Part shown: positions 39,741 to 46,725 of the stretch, piece after piece
How the letters are laid out: every line of letters begins with the position of its first letter
How positions within the stretch are numbered: the first letter of the stretch is position 1
Assembly (NCBI GenBank): GCA_021404565.1
Contig: JAAWWF010000001.1
Coordinates: 124,001-188,000, forward strand
Reading direction: 5' to 3'
Length of the DNA: 64,000 bases
DNA from: Roseivirga sp.
GTDB lineage: Bacteria > Bacteroidota > Bacteroidia > Cytophagales > Cyclobacteriaceae
Translations under genes and position numbers: made by a program
Notes under the pieces: generated by a model
Database searches by the model: none
Seen by the model: only the letters and a program-made list of their open reading frames with translations
Told to the model about the DNA's origin: nothing

Positions 39741-40227
39741 TGCGATTGGTCCTTTTCAAGTTTTCTGATATGCATGAGGAGTGTGTATTGTTCAGCCCAC
39801 TCCGTATCACCCAATTCCTCTGGGTTTTGAATGTTGAGATAGTAGCGAAGCTGGGTGTCGATTACGCGGATTGAATTCCGGACGACACCCTTCGCTTCGT
39901 CTAGAGCTTTTTTATGTCGGCCGCGACTTCAGGTATTAATACATCGATCTGGCCACATGCGGCATAGAAGAGATCATCATCTTCACGGATTTGCTCGTCA
40001 CCGGCAATCCAACAGTTGTTTATAATGATTTCGTTAAATCGCATAGGGCTTTTTTGACCCTGGCTCAGCGCCATGGAATAGATTCTTCTGGTGGGCTTTT
40101 TCAAGTAGCAGGTAAATCCACCTTCTACATCAAGTTTAAAGACATCACCATATTGTCTTTTCCATGTTTCGATTTGGTCTTGGGTGGGGCCAGCTTTCTG
40201 GCCCCCTGTTTCTGTTTGCTTAGACAT
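39737..40227 (-). CDS. Tail-assembly chaperone, long form made by -1 frameshift (G-T type)
   Basis: The zero-frame product (39901-40227, 108 residues) ends with ADIKKL-stop. If ribosomes slip by -1 on A AAA AAG (39907-39913), translation continues for 56 codons (ALDEAKGVVRNSIRV to EKDQSQ) and stops at TGA 39739-39737, overlapping the tape-measure start. The fused product has 163 residues. The extension is fully open, is not preceded by a start, and has a helical Trp-containing pattern. In lambda, P2 and Mu the short and long chaperones escort the tape measure before tail assembly. Both forms are expected here. Confidence 0.8.
39881..39913 (-). promoter_or_regulatory. Programmed -1 ribosomal frameshift signal
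   Basis: The heptamer A AAA AAG (39913-39907) is in the correct register, with AAA and AAG as zero-frame codons. The zero-frame stop TAG follows two codons later. A 5-bp hairpin (GACGA at 39901-39897, TCGTC at 39885-39881, 11-nt loop) begins five bases downstream, a suitable distance for a stimulatory structure. Confidence 0.75.
39901..40227 (-). CDS. Tail-assembly chaperone, short form (G type)
   Basis: 108 residues, between the tube and tape-measure genes, where every contractile or siphophage tail operon keeps its chaperone. The body (GDVFKLDVEGGFTCYLKKPT, FNEIIINNCWIAGDEQIREDD) is alpha/beta with a C-terminal helix that leads into the slippery codons. The start is the ATG at 40227, 20 bp after the tube gene. 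Its final codons form the frameshift signal. Confidence 0.75.
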   Translation of the reverse strand: MSKQTETGGQKAGPTQDQIETWKRQYGDVFKLDVEGGFTCYLKKPTRRIYSMALSQGQKSPMRFNEIIINNCWIAGDEQIREDDDLFYAACGQIDVLIPEVAADIKKL

Positions 40228-40247
40228 AACTAAAGTGTGTTTCTGTT

Positions 40248-40664
40248 TTAACTATTGAACTCGATATCGCTGATCGTAATTGGCAGCTCCACTTCCATGT
40301 GGGTATCACCTTGATTGAGTTCTTTGGCCTGCTCGGTAAACTCACAGCCTTTAAGGGTATCGGTAGTGGCCTGGCCACCCTCCAGTTCGTATGTCACCAC
40401 AATATCGAATGGGAGGATATCACAGATATCACTGCCTTTACCTGCCGCAATCTGAAGGGCCTCCAGCTCACTTTGGAGGACCTTTACGGTACCCTCGAAC
40501 TCTTTATTCCCTCTACCCCGGGCAACCGGTTTGTTACCTCTGCCGTAGATATTGACCTTATTTTGGGTCATTTTGTAGCTGACTCCCTGAAAACCCGAAA
40601 TGGTTCGGTCCAGGAATCTTACTTCTACATCTGAAAATGCGTATTCGTTTGTATTTACTGACAT
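40248..40664 (-). CDS. Tail tube protein
   Basis: 138 residues, two bases after the sheath gene. The beta-rich chain (VEVRFLDRTISGFQGVSYK, RGRGNKEFEGTVKVLQSEL, THMEVELPITISDIEF) and the position directly after the sheath identify the tube subunit, as in Mu M/FII-type tails. Subunits stack as hexameric rings inside the sheath. Confidence 0.8.
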   Translation of the reverse strand: MSVNTNEYAFSDVEVRFLDRTISGFQGVSYKMTQNKVNIYGRGNKPVARGRGNKEFEGTVKVLQSELEALQIAAGKGSDICDILPFDIVVTYELEGGQATTDTLKGCEFTEQAKELNQGDTHMEVELPITISDIEFNS

Positions 40665-40666
40665 GA

Positions 40667-41884
40667 TTAAGCTGTTGGATTATCAAATTTTAAATCGACC
40701 TGAATGCTGGATGAATATCCTGTAGGAATAATTGAAATGGTGGCCTGAATTCCATCATTGGCAAGAATGTCTTGCGAGGCATCAAGGATAAGTTCAGCGC
40801 TGCTGGCTTCTCCCTGGCTTACCATCTGGGCGTTAAATGCGGTTTCTACATTGGCTTTGTAGCTTTTCATTACTACCAGCGGCAACTGATTCTCGGCATT
40901 GAGTACAATGTCATCTTCAATTTCCCTGGCCAGTACCTGGTAAGCAATCACCTGGGCTTTGTCAATCACACGTCCTCTGGCAAGGCTTGAGAAATCATCT
41001 GCTTCGCTTGTGGCTGTTCTGTCGCTACTAAAGAAAAAGCCATTGATACCGGTAAATGTACGCGGAACGATATACCCGCTATCATGCAGGGTCGCCAGCT
41101 CAGAATCAGGCACTTCGGCCAGACTTTTTCCGTTGCTCAGGAATGCTTCGGTAAGTCCCAAATCTCCGTTTTTCACCCTGGAGATTTTTCGTTGTACCGG
41201 AAGAGCTGCTGCAGCTCCCAATGCTCTGCCTACTGCAGCCGCTTTAGAAGGTGTTACGGCATCTCCATTACCAGTATCAATCCATGATTCAAAGCCCAGA
41301 GCAATGACCGAAACCCTGTTATCTGTGCCCTGAGTATAATCCTTAACTGCCCCTGGTGTTCCCTGATAGTCGCGACCTTCAATCATAACCCTCAAAGGTT
41401 TGCGATCCAGAGCAAAGGCCTCTGCAAGGGCTTGTGCTTTTACCACAGCATCCTCTACGTCCTCGTCAAAACCTCCGGAGGCAGTAACTACTCCATCGGG
41501 TGTTCTGGTTACGCCCAGTAACCTGATGGTACCGCCAGCTGCATCCAATAGTTTTTTTGCCGAATTGCTAAGGTTAGATACTGTGCAAATGCTTTCCATG
41601 GTAGTGGTATCAGGTACAATAGAAATCCATAGCTCTGCTCCTTCCCCTGCCATTTCGTAGAAATCGGCAATCTGACGATGCACCTTACGGTCATTGGTAT
41701 CATATGCAGACGTAATTCCAAGGGCTTCAGCGTCTGCAAGACTGAAGATCTGGGTTGGCGTATCGCTGGTAAGGCTAGCAGGTGCCGGTCCTGTCAAAAT
41801 CAGACCTGCCACATCATCAGCAGTACTTTCGGTTCGGCCCAATTGGCCATTCAAAATGTTTATACTAACATCAGGTAATCCCAT
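40667..41884 (-). CDS. Contractile tail sheath
   Basis: 405 residues. The N-terminal motif GLPDVSINILNGQLG and the segment DDVAGLILTGPAP are typical of Bacteroidota phage sheaths. The middle holds the attack-face domain (ADFYEMAGEGAELWISIVPD). The C-terminal part holds the conserved sheath motif (GINGFFFSSDRTATSEADDFSSLARGRVIDKAQVIAYQVLAREIEDDI, here given as landmarks). One sheath gene only, as in myophage tails and tailocins. It starts the tail structural run. Confidence 0.88.
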   Translation of the reverse strand: MGLPDVSINILNGQLGRTESTADDVAGLILTGPAPASLTSDTPTQIFSLADAEALGITSAYDTNDRKVHRQIADFYEMAGEGAELWISIVPDTTTMESICTVSNLSNSAKKLLDAAGGTIRLLGVTRTPDGVVTASGGFDEDVEDAVVKAQALAEAFALDRKPLRVMIEGRDYQGTPGAVKDYTQGTDNRVSVIALGFESWIDTGNGDAVTPSKAAAVGRALGAAAALPVQRKISRVKNGDLGLTEAFLSNGKSLAEVPDSELATLHDSGYIVPRTFTGINGFFFSSDRTATSEADDFSSLARGRVIDKAQVIAYQVLAREIEDDIVLNAENQLPLVVMKSYKANVETAFNAQMVSQGEASSAELILDASQDILANDGIQATISIIPTGYSSSIQVDLKFDNPTA

Positions 41885-41969
41885 GATTATAATTGGTTAT
41901 AGTTGTTTAATTCGCTTTCGCGATCCTTTTAAAAATTCATTCCTCTTTGCTCTGGCCATAAGTGTATGC

Positions 41970-42200
41970 TCATTTGCCTTTTTTCTTTTTCTTCGTTCCT
42001 TTCACCCCGACCTTGTTCCAGACCAGCTTCACAATTAGCCCAGCCACTCCGCCTACTATACCAGTAATAAAAGCCAGTGCCATCTGATGCCCGACTTCCC
42101 CTGAAGAAAGGGTGTGATTGCTGTTGGTCAGGAGGCTGGCTAATATGCTGAAGCACATCCCTGAGATTTCACACATACGATTTAAAATGGTGTCTATCAT
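41970..42200 (-). CDS. Small membrane protein, holin-like
   Basis: 76 residues with one or two hydrophobic segments (MCFSILASLLTN and ALAFITGIVGGVAGLIVKLVW) and a Lys-rich tail (VKGTKKKKKGK), the usual layout of small phage holins. It lies just ahead of the sheath gene. No endolysin gene was recognised nearby, so the lysis role is unproven. The start at ATG 42200 follows a strong inverted repeat. Confidence 0.5.
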   Translation of the reverse strand: MIDTILNRMCEISGMCFSILASLLTNSNHTLSSGEVGHQMALAFITGIVGGVAGLIVKLVWNKVGVKGTKKKKKGK

Positions 42201-42215
42201 TTGTTTTTTTAAGGT

Positions 42216-42246
42216 GTTAAAGCCGGGACGAATCCCGGGCTTTAAC
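42216..42246. promoter_or_regulatory. Strong inverted repeat ahead of the holin-like gene
   Basis: GTTAAAGCC-GGGA pairs with TCCCGGGCTTTAAC, giving a 13-bp stem with one bulged base and a tight CGAA-type loop. No U-tract follows on the minus strand, where the sequence leads directly into the leader of the holin-like gene. It may act as an mRNA-stabilising, attenuator or operator structure. Confidence 0.45.
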
Positions 42247-42598
42247 GGGTCACAGAAACATTTTCATTCTGTCTTGCCAGTCTTCCCGGGATACTGTATT
42301 TATCACTGATTCTTTCGGAGTTGTGTCAGACTTTTCAAGCTCAGGTATGGATGTATTTGATATAGTCTTCACATGATCCGATGAGCCGGTTTCAGGTCTT
42401 ACTGAATGACCAGTTTGACTCTTGTTGTGGCTGTTTTTAAATCAATGATGTCTCAAATATGGGGGGCTGGTCTGAGCTGTGAAATGGCTGGTTACCCAAT
42501 GGTGTCGTTTTCTGAACGACTGGGTCTGGCACTCGCCCCAATAGGCCTGAATGGCTCAAAAACCTACTTTTCGATGATCAGTTTTGGGTCAGATAATT
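42247..42598. other. Gap upstream of gp36-like gene
   Basis: About 350 bp between the minus-strand tail operon and the plus-strand gp36-like gene. I see no repressor-operator half-sites like those at 45.7 kb. A minus-strand frame of about 60 codons ends near 42262 with a protein-like end (REDWQDRMKMFL) but has no ATG. It may be a decayed small gene. The promoter for the tail operon is expected here or just upstream of the sheath gene, but no clear element was found. Confidence 0.3.
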
Positions 42599-42625
42599 AT
42601 GAATCACATCAAAACTGACAAAAAA

Positions 42626-43072
42626 ATGAACGATTTAATTGCGAGAAAGCACTACACAAAGAGAATTGGTAAGAGCGCTTTGAACCAGTTGCTGAAGCAT
42701 GAGCAACTGAGTAAAGGAGAGGTATTGATTGATGAGGAGGCCATTGCCTTTTCGATCATAGACAGCTACCTGCAGGAGCTATACGAAACGGATGGGCTAT
42801 TTAATCCGCAAACGAGCAAGAGTGATCTGCCCCTGGCGGATTGGGTAGTAAGTATTGTACTACACCAGCTCTATAGTAAAACAGAAGAAACTACTCCCGA
42901 GACTGTAGTCCTGAACTGTGTGTCTACCATGAAAGAGTTGGAAGATATCCGCTCTGGAAAACGAGTGGTGAAATTGCCTAAAAAGGACCTGACAGCCCTT
43001 GGTTGGGATATAGATGAACCTGACCTGGAAGACGATACTGATTTTGAGTCACCTATGTTTTGGGGGATATGA
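42626..43072 (+). CDS. Mu gp36-like protein (DUF1320 type)
   Basis: 148 residues from the A-rich ATG at 42626; an ATG at 42599 would add nine residues. The pattern Ai..s.iD.YL (AIAFSIIDSYLQELYETDG), then LADWVVSIVLHQLYS and a C-terminal helix ending in ...IRSGKRVVKLP, matches what I remember of the gp36/DUF1320 head-completion family. In Mu this gene lies just before the tail sheath; here it sits on the opposite strand, next to the sheath end of the tail block. Retention without a capsid is notable. The family call is from memory. Confidence 0.5.
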   Translation: MNDLIARKHYTKRIGKSALNQLLKHEQLSKGEVLIDEEAIAFSIIDSYLQELYETDGLFNPQTSKSDLPLADWVVSIVLHQLYSKTEETTPETVVLNCVSTMKELEDIRSGKRVVKLPKKDLTALGWDIDEPDLEDDTDFESPMFWGI

Positions 43073-43202
43073 AAATAGCCGCGGGTTTTTAAAAAGATGA
43101 GGAAAAAAATGTACCGGAATGGAGGGGCAAATTTGATAAATGCCCGGCCGTTCCGGTATTTTTAAGTAACAGCATTTTACACCACGTCACAAAGCGTTTG
43201 TT

Positions 43203-43400
43203 ATGAAAGTGAAGCAGGTAAGACAGAGCGATATTATAAGAAAAAGGAATACGCAAAGGCGACATGAAAAGGTACGCGAACGCTGTAATGAACTCTACAA
43301 TGAACAGCGCATTCGATGGGATGATGTAATCGAAACGTTATCGGAAGAGTTTGGCATCTCTCCTGCTACTATTGAAAGAAAAATACTTAAGTCGAACTAG
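43203..43400 (+). CDS. Small HTH protein of Bacteroidota Mu-like elements
   Basis: 65 residues, very basic at the start, followed by a helix-turn-helix-like end (RWDDVIETLSEEFGISPATIERKIL). Similar small proteins occur in Bacteroidota Mu-like prophages. It lies 130 bp downstream of the gp36-like gene on the same strand. It could be a transcription activator of the late tail genes, a role that would be needed because no repressor operators were seen at the tail promoter. That role is inference. Confidence 0.55.
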   Translation: MKVKQVRQSDIIRKRNTQRRHEKVRERCNELYNEQRIRWDDVIETLSEEFGISPATIERKILKSN

Positions 43401-43545
43401 AATTTGTGAATAGATAGAGACCTGTTGATTGGTTAGTCACGATTGTCTGCCTGAATCATTTTGTAATCAAGAAAACAGTACATATAGGCAAATACACGTG
43501 CATTTAAGTTCGATTTCAGAGATAAGCGTCAAGAAGGAGGACCTG
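43401..43545. other. Short gap with an operator-like half-site
   Basis: Convergent end of the plus-strand HTH gene and a minus-strand small gene. It holds one nonamer (TGAATAGAT, near 43408) that matches 9 of 10 bases of one arm of the repressor operator, without its partner arm. Otherwise nothing is visible. Confidence 0.2.
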
Positions 43546-43731
43546 CTAAACAGCCTCAGATTCTTTGATTAGCTTCTTAATGGTCAGGTAATTCAAAACC
43601 AACTCATTCTTATCCCCCGGCTCCTGGCCCTCATCAAAATCACTGGTATAGTAACCGAGAAGAAGCGTTTCCAGGGTATCAAGCAGTTCTGTCTTGCTGA
43701 ATCTCGTTATGTTGATGTCCTCTTCTTTCAT
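43546..43731 (-). CDS. Small acidic protein, unknown
   Basis: 61 residues, acidic (KEEDINITRFSK, DFDEGQEPGDKNE) and helical at both ends. No family is recognised. It lies downstream of a terminator, in the early-region side of the element, with an ATG at 43731. Confidence 0.45.
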   Translation of the reverse strand: MKEEDINITRFSKTELLDTLETLLLGYYTSDFDEGQEPGDKNELVLNYLTIKKLIKESEAV

Positions 43732-43782
43732 TGATATTTCGGGCTTCTTATGGTTTAATATTCTGAGCTTCTCGCTTTCCCC

Positions 43783-43808
43783 AAAAAATGCCCCATCGGA
43801 AATGGGGC
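43783..43808 (-). terminator. Terminator after the early genes
   Basis: On the minus strand GCCCCAT, a five-base loop, ATGGGGC and then ATTTTTT. It lies about 70 bp after the stop of the 144-residue gene and separates the Gam-side transcript from the 61-residue gene. Confidence 0.8.
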
Positions 43809-43877
43809 GGGGAGGAGAAACATAAAGGCCTGATACAGGCTTCAGCTTAATGATGAGTTTAGGACATTGGAAGGATT

Positions 43878-44312
43878 TTAATATCGAGTTACCGGTACTC
43901 TTCTCTTTTCGTAGCGCTTATAATGCTCAATGGCTTTATTGAGCTTTTCCAATTCAAGTTGAAGTCTTTTTGACTCGGCCCTGGCGTGTTTGATTTCGTT
44001 GGTTTCCACCCGACCCTGGAACCAGGTGTCTTCATATCTTCGGATAACGCGATCGGCCCGGCCCTTGCGCTTTTTCACCATGCGCAGCTGGTTTTTAATT
44101 TCCTGGTATTTAGGTCGTTGTTCTGGTTTCTTGTTCATCTGAGGTTTTGTTTTTTTTGATTTTTTCTCTCCGTAAACCAGCTCCACACCCATGACACAGG
44201 TATTTGTTTTCAGGGCAAAAAGGACTCTGTAGAATGACCAGCCTGTGACTGCCATTAGTTCGTCAATTGTCCTGAATCTAATCCAGCCGGATTTATACCT
44301 GATTCTGATCAT
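43878..44312 (-). CDS. Basic protein of unknown function
   Basis: 144 residues, strongly basic. The first 55 residues look like a compact HTH-like domain (FRTIDELMAVTGWSFYRVLFAL); the rest is a Lys/Arg-rich helical tail (MVKKRKGRADRVIRRYEDTW, LELEKLNKAIEHYKRYEKRR). DNA or RNA binding is plausible. It follows the Gam-like gene, in the early region of the element. Confidence 0.5.
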   Translation of the reverse strand: MIRIRYKSGWIRFRTIDELMAVTGWSFYRVLFALKTNTCVMGVELVYGEKKSKKTKPQMNKKPEQRPKYQEIKNQLRMVKKRKGRADRVIRRYEDTWFQGRVETNEIKHARAESKRLQLELEKLNKAIEHYKRYEKRRVPVTRY

Positions 44313-44477
44313 CGTGTTTTGCTATTGGAGATATTTGGGACTATCTCATGCTCTGGATAAGCCCATAGAGGTCCCGCCCGACTGTGAAGTCGGTAAATTT
44401 TTAGATTTCCGAGGGACTGAAAATGTAATGATCCCGGCTAGTGGTGCCGGGCACCTGAATGGATTGACAGGGTTGTG
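44313..44477. other. Gap with two small hairpins
   Basis: 165 bp after the Gam-like gene. It contains CCGACT-GTGA-AGTCGG at 44379-44394, followed on the plus side by TAAATTTTTAG, and a CCCGGC/GCCGGG hairpin near 44433-44451. Neither has a proper U-tract for minus-strand transcription, so their role is unclear. Confidence 0.3.
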
Positions 44478-45017
44478 TCAGGCCATGGCAAAAGCCATGG
44501 CCTCCAACTGTCCTTCTCTGATGGTAATAAAGAAGGTTTCTTCCTGAACCACACCGACTCCCATTTTGGCTAACTCTTGCATAGCATCCTCATCGTTACG
44601 ACAGGCAATGATCTTATCCTTATCTACTTCTATGCGGGTTCTCAGGAAATCAGACCCTGCTTCATTGAGTGTTTCAATAACTTGGTTCCAGGTAATGGAC
44701 CTCGGCTTATTTACCTTTGGGGTACCTGTACGAAATCCAATGACGCCATGATGGAGATCCATGCTCTTCTTCTTTCCGAAGAGCTCGTCTTTGTTGTGAA
44801 TGCCGAATGCTTCGAGCTTTTCCATGGCGTTCTGCTTTTCTTCAAGCAGGGCCTCGGCTCTCTTACTGTAGTTTTTTCTTACTTCAAGTAATTGCAGTTC
44901 TTCCTGGGCTTCGAGTTCTTTGAGCTTACTGCTTGCCTCAGCAAAACTCCTCATTACTTCACCTACTTCTTCTTTGGGTGGTGCTACCACAATTCTCTTT
45001 TTGATTCTCTTTGCCAT
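44478..45017 (-). CDS. gam: Mu Gam-like host-nuclease inhibitor
   Basis: 179 residues. A long N-terminal coiled coil (about 20-75) is followed by the Gam C-terminal pattern: HHGVIGFRTGTPKV, then TWNQVIETLNEAGSDFLRTRIEVDK and a C-terminal GVGVVQEETFFI. In phage Mu this protein binds DNA ends and blocks RecBCD. It normally belongs to the early region of transposable phages, so its presence supports descent of the tail block from a Mu-like phage. Without transposition it has no clear job here, apart from keeping DNA ends safe after damage-type induction. Confidence 0.75.
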   Translation of the reverse strand: MAKRIKKRIVVAPPKEEVGEVMRSFAEASSKLKELEAQEELQLLEVRKNYSKRAEALLEEKQNAMEKLEAFGIHNKDELFGKKKSMDLHHGVIGFRTGTPKVNKPRSITWNQVIETLNEAGSDFLRTRIEVDKDKIIACRNDEDAMQELAKMGVGVVQEETFFITIREGQLEAMAFAMA

Positions 45018-45115
45018 GTTATTTATGTGTTTTGTGTTTTGTTTTGTTCGATTGGTAAGGGTTCTATGCTATTTACCAGGCTCAAGTGCCATAATGCCTG
45101 ATCGCAGAAATTACT

Positions 45116-45529
45116 TCAATTCTGCTTACCGGTTACTTCGTCCATTTCATGCTGAACTTTCCATAAAGCCTGCTGCAGGGAAAACCTGCGATCTTCCAGG
45201 TCTACATCACAGCCCCCGGATGATTCTATCTGGCTGATGGTCCTTTTTAGATTTGATGTGAGGATATCCATCTCACTTCCTGCCAGCTTCATATACTCTG
45301 CCTGAATTTGTCTGAGCTCGTTGGTCCGATTTTTCAGCTCAATTCTCTTTAAATCGGATGCTCCATCAAGGGATTTTTGTTCCTGATTTTCGACCTGCAG
45401 CTTAAGAATAACCTGGGTTTTGCCGAGCTCCTTCGCTTTTGTAACCAGGACTTGCCTTTTTCGGATATTTTCGATCCGTTGCTGCATTGCTTTCCAGATG
45501 TTCTGGTTTAATGAATCTTTTGTCGTCAT
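45116..45529 (-). CDS. Coiled-coil protein, unknown
   Basis: 137 residues, nearly all predicted helix with Gln/Glu/Lys-rich heptads and no hydrophobic segment. It is the first gene on the minus strand after the repressor-operator region and precedes the Gam-like gene by about 100 bp. No family is recognised. Confidence 0.5.
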   Translation of the reverse strand: MTTKDSLNQNIWKAMQQRIENIRKRQVLVTKAKELGKTQVILKLQVENQEQKSLDGASDLKRIELKNRTNELRQIQAEYMKLAGSEMDILTSNLKRTISQIESSGGCDVDLEDRRFSLQQALWKVQHEMDEVTGKQN

Positions 45530-45680
45530 CTCTTTTAGTATCTGATAGACTTATGAATATTCTGTCTTTACTCCGGAAGTAAGTCCAACTAACTCAGGAA
45601 GTTTGGTATAATCCTAACCTGCTTTCGTTGTTTTTTATCTCCTTGAAACTTATCATATTTGTATAAGTGTGAGAGTGTAA

Positions 45681-45731
45681 ATCTATTCAATATTTTGAAT
45701 AGATCCAAATTAATAATTCAAAATATTGAAT
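45681..45731. promoter_or_regulatory. Paired repressor operators
   Basis: Two copies of ATTCAA-N4-TTGAAT lie at 45685-45700 and 45716-45731. The first has perfect 10-bp arms (ATCTATTCAA/TTGAATAGAT, 45681-45704). Centres are 31 bp apart, three helical turns, and the second ends one base before the repressor's ATG. This is the classic layout for an autoregulating phage repressor. A possible promoter (CATATTTG near 45654) precedes them, though it misses the consensus T. Confidence 0.75.
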
Positions 45732-45732
45732 A

Positions 45733-46617
45733 ATGCTTAATGTTAATACTATAGGTACTAAGCTGTCAGATTATCTGGAACAGCATAATATATCTGCCAA
45801 CAGGGCGGCTAAGATGTGCGACATGTCTCCTTCTCAAATGCACAATATTTTGAATGGAAAAAACTATGGCATTCAGCATTTTATCAAAATCATGAATGGC
45901 TTTCAGGATTTGAACATCCTGGAATTGTTTGATCTGGACGTTACCACTTTGCAAAGAATGGGAGTGACTTTTGGGGGCAATGCAGAAGGGAATCTGTCTG
46001 CCGAAAAGGGGGCTAAGCCCTATCGCATTGATGAGGAACCAAACTTACCGATTGTCAACGAACCTGCCTCTCCCGCCATCAGGCCGGTGATGGTGACCAT
46101 GAATGACCAGATGGCTGAAAACATTGCCTTTGTACCCCTTAAAGCTCAGGCAGGGTACCTTCAGGGTTATGAAAATCAGGAATATGTAGAAACGCTTCCT
46201 TCTTTTGGCTTACCGGGCTTTCAGAATGGCACTTTCCGTGCTTTCGAGGTGGAGGGACATTCAATGCTCCAAATAGACAACAAGGGATTTCATCCTGGAG
46301 ATATCACAATCAATCAATATGTGGAGAGTCCGCATCAGATCAGAGATGGCCGGGTTTATGTTATTGTAACTCCTGACGGCATGTTGTTAAAGAGGTGCAT
46401 CAACCGGTTGGATGGAGAAATACCGAGACTCATCTGCAAATCGGATAACAGATCGGGTGATTACCCGGACATCCCTCTTTCTCCTGAGCAGATTATTGAA
46501 GTATGGGAATTCAAAGCAAATATTACGCGCTATGCTTCTCCTCCGGGTGATGCTTTTACGCTTATCAATGACCTCAATGCCCGCATTGCAATACTCGAAG
46601 AAAAAATGAAAATCTGA
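45733..46617 (+). CDS. XRE/S24 self-cleaving repressor (LexA/CI-like)
   Basis: 294 residues. The N-terminal HTH spans residues ~8-60 (AAKMCDMSPSQMHNIL). The C-terminal part is a peptidase S24 domain with the serine in EVEGHSM (Ser177), the general-base lysine in GMLLKR (Lys220), and a matching Ala140-Gly141 bond in KAQAGYL as the expected self-cleavage site. Such proteins are destroyed when RecA is activated by DNA damage, which releases the genes they hold off. The gene is divergent from the minus-strand element genes, and its own operators lie directly upstream. This is the expected control of a prophage or tailocin. Confidence 0.88.
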   Translation: MLNVNTIGTKLSDYLEQHNISANRAAKMCDMSPSQMHNILNGKNYGIQHFIKIMNGFQDLNILELFDLDVTTLQRMGVTFGGNAEGNLSAEKGAKPYRIDEEPNLPIVNEPASPAIRPVMVTMNDQMAENIAFVPLKAQAGYLQGYENQEYVETLPSFGLPGFQNGTFRAFEVEGHSMLQIDNKGFHPGDITINQYVESPHQIRDGRVYVIVTPDGMLLKRCINRLDGEIPRLICKSDNRSGDYPDIPLSPEQIIEVWEFKANITRYASPPGDAFTLINDLNARIAILEEKMKI

Positions 46618-46725
46618 ATAAGTCCAGAATTACCTCTTCACGCTCGTTTTGGGAGTTATTCTTGGTACCCAGCAAGGTTGTCTCATAGCTATCATGACTG
46701 ATGATATAAATTACAATCTTAGCCA

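Larger units (their letters stand above)
27568..46617. mobile_element. Headless contractile-tail element: candidate R-type tailocin or remnant Mu-like prophage
   Basis: The block runs from an SOS-type repressor to the terminator after the last fibre gene. It has a full tail inventory: sheath, tube, frameshifted chaperone, tape measure, hub, spike, wedges and fibres. Mu-like accessory genes (Gam-like, gp36-like, small HTH) are also present. No capsid, portal, terminase, integrase, MuA/MuB transposase or clear endolysin is present, and no flanking att repeat was found by eye. All tail genes keep intact frames with overlapping starts and stops, which argues against simple decay. A single sheath gene, no AAA+ ATPase and a frameshifting chaperone favour a tailocin over an extracellular contractile injection system. 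Confidence 0.75.

Noticed and set aside
42262-42436. About 60-codon minus-strand frame ending REDWQDRMKMFL
   Set aside because: Protein-like at its end but lacks ATG and a leader; not enough to call a gene.
44379-44451. Two small hairpins as terminators of the Gam-like gene
   Set aside because: Neither is followed by a U-tract in the transcribed direction.
45654-45661. CATATTTG as the repressor's -7 element
   Set aside because: It misses the consensus first T and its distance to a TTG is long; kept only as a weak possibility.
27568-46617. Extracellular contractile injection system (eCIS)
   Set aside because: No AAA+ ATPase, only one sheath and one tube gene, no PAAR or toxin gene; a frameshifting chaperone and S24 repressor point to phage or tailocin tails.
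27568-46617. Complete Mu-like prophage
   Set aside because: No MuA/MuB transposase, portal, capsid or terminase genes were seen, and no terminal repeats could be recognised.
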